Shown here piece after piece: positions 5,652-6,376 of a stretch of 6,376 nt of DNA. The DNA comes from Actinomycetota bacterium (GTDB lineage Bacteria > Actinomycetota > Thermoleophilia > Gaiellales > Gaiellaceae), in contig JACDCN010000125.1 of assembly GCA_013817555.1 (NCBI GenBank), forward strand, positions 1 through 6,376, written 5' to 3'. A program made the position numbers and the translations under genes. Below the pieces are notes generated by a model. That model was not told the DNA's origin. It did not search any database and saw only the letters and a list, made by a program, of their open reading frames with translations. Numbering within the stretch: position 1 is the stretch's first letter; every line of letters begins with the position of its first letter.

Positions 5652-6376
5652 CCACGTTCGAGGAACGGCGCACCGCCACCAGCGTCCTCGTCATCGGCAC
5701 GGGCGCGGCCGGGCTGCGGGCGGCGATCGAGCTCGCAGAGCGTGGCGTGCAGGTGCTGTGCATCGGCAAGCGGCGTCGCGACGACGCGCACACCGTGCTC
5801 GCATCAGGCGGTATCAACGCGGCGCTCGGGACGATGGATCCCGAAGACAGCTGGGAGCAACATGCCGCCGACACGCTGCGCGAGGGTCATTGGCTCGGCA
5901 ATCCCGTGAGCGTCGAGCTTCTCTGCCGAGAGGCGCCGTCGGCGATCGACGATCTCGTGCGCTGGGGCGCCCGACTCGCCAACGAGGACGACGGGCGGCT
6001 GACCCAGCGCTACTTCGGCGCCCATCGCTGGCGCCGCACGTGTTTCGCGGGCGACTACACGGGACGCGAGATCCAGCTGACCCTCGGAAGACGGGCGGCC
6101 GAGGTCGGCGTCGAGCTGCGGGACGATGTGTATGTCACCCGTCTGCTCGTGCACGAGGAGCGCGTGTTCGGCGCGTACGGCTTCGACGTGGACGACGGGC
6201 GCCGCTGGCTGATCGTCGCCGACGCCGTCGTCCTCGCGGCGGGTGGTCACACGCGGATCTGGCGACGTTCCTCATCGCGACGCGACGAGAACACCGGCGA
6301 TGCGATGCGCCTCGCAGCCGAGGCGGGTTGCCGGTTGCGTGATATGGAGCTCGTCCAATTCCACCCCACCGGGATG
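5648..6376 (+). CDS. Succinate dehydrogenase/fumarate reductase-type flavoprotein subunit, cut by the right edge
   Basis: The first 243 residues of a cytoplasmic FAD enzyme related to SdhA, FrdA and L-aspartate oxidase. The N-terminal VLVIGTGAAGLRAAIELAERG motif (13-33) binds the ADP part of FAD. HTVLASGGINAALG follows at 48-61: His48 lies where SdhA and FrdA carry the histidine covalently bound to FAD, and L-aspartate oxidases usually lack it. RTCFAGDYTGREIQLTL (130-146), AAGG (197-200), ENTGDAM (214-220) and RDMELVQFHPTGM (231-243) are further family motifs; the last holds a substrate-site histidine, H239. The remaining catalytic His and Arg residues lie beyond the window. The GTG start overlaps the upstream TGA (GTGA at 5648-5651), so translation is probably coupled to the flavocytochrome. 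No signal peptide is seen. Substrate choice (fumarate, succinate or another dicarboxylate) cannot be settled here; an iron-sulfur subunit gene may follow. Confidence 0.88.
   Translation, partial: MTTFEERRTATSVLVIGTGAAGLRAAIELAERGVQVLCIGKRRRDDAHTVLASGGINAALGTMDPEDSWEQHAADTLREGHWLGNPVSVELLCREAPSAIDDLVRWGARLANEDDGRLTQRYFGAHRWRRTCFAGDYTGREIQLTLGRRAAEVGVELRDDVYVTRLLVHEERVFGAYGFDVDDGRRWLIVADAVVLAAGGHTRIWRRSSSRRDENTGDAMRLAAEAGCRLRDMELVQFHPTGM

Noticed and set aside
1..6376. CRISPR array, tRNA/rRNA genes, riboswitches, complete insertion sequence
   Set aside because: I saw no regularly spaced repeats, cloverleaf-like segments, leader structures or transposase frames; only the partial element-like signals at the left edge are reported.

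Overview
The window is GC-rich with strong G/C preference at third codon positions. Its gene set is an MMPL transporter, an LtrA-family membrane protein, a TetR regulator, a ferric-reductase-like flavohaem protein and a fumarate-reductase-type flavoprotein. GTG starts are frequent and two genes look leaderless. This fits a high-GC actinobacterium (Actinomycetota, possibly a Thermoleophilia-like lineage); that placement is inference from composition and gene content, not from a marker gene.

Left edge (1-301): no intact gene. On the minus strand, codons 172 to 2 resemble the C-terminal end of a RepA-like/AAA_25 ATPase of the kind carried by integrative elements, with no start and no N-terminal part. 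Between it and position 302 lies sequence that looks non-coding. This block abuts the MMPL gene, which loses homology abruptly after residue 627, just before the second conserved Asp-Tyr motif. The simplest reading is an insertion, deletion or integration boundary near 270-301 that cut off the last three membrane helices of the transporter.

Middle (302-4157): the truncated MMPL transporter (minus) and an intact LtrA-family membrane protein (plus) diverge from a 176-bp regulatory gap. LtrA converges on a TetR-family repressor (minus), with 17 bp between them and no convincing terminator.

Right part (4158-6376): the tetR gene diverges from a two-gene operon. The 87-bp gap holds two near-identical 18-bp TetR-type operators in opposite orientation, placed over a plausible promoter. 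The operon starts with a membrane flavocytochrome (six helices, FAD and NAD(P)H domains) in which one of the four expected haem-ligand histidines is Gln. Its stop overlaps the GTG start of a succinate dehydrogenase/fumarate reductase-type flavoprotein that runs off the right edge. The overlap implies coupled translation and suggests that the two proteins form one electron-transfer unit repressed by the adjacent TetR protein. The most noteworthy items are this regulated flavocytochrome-flavoprotein pair, the altered haem site, and the truncation junction.
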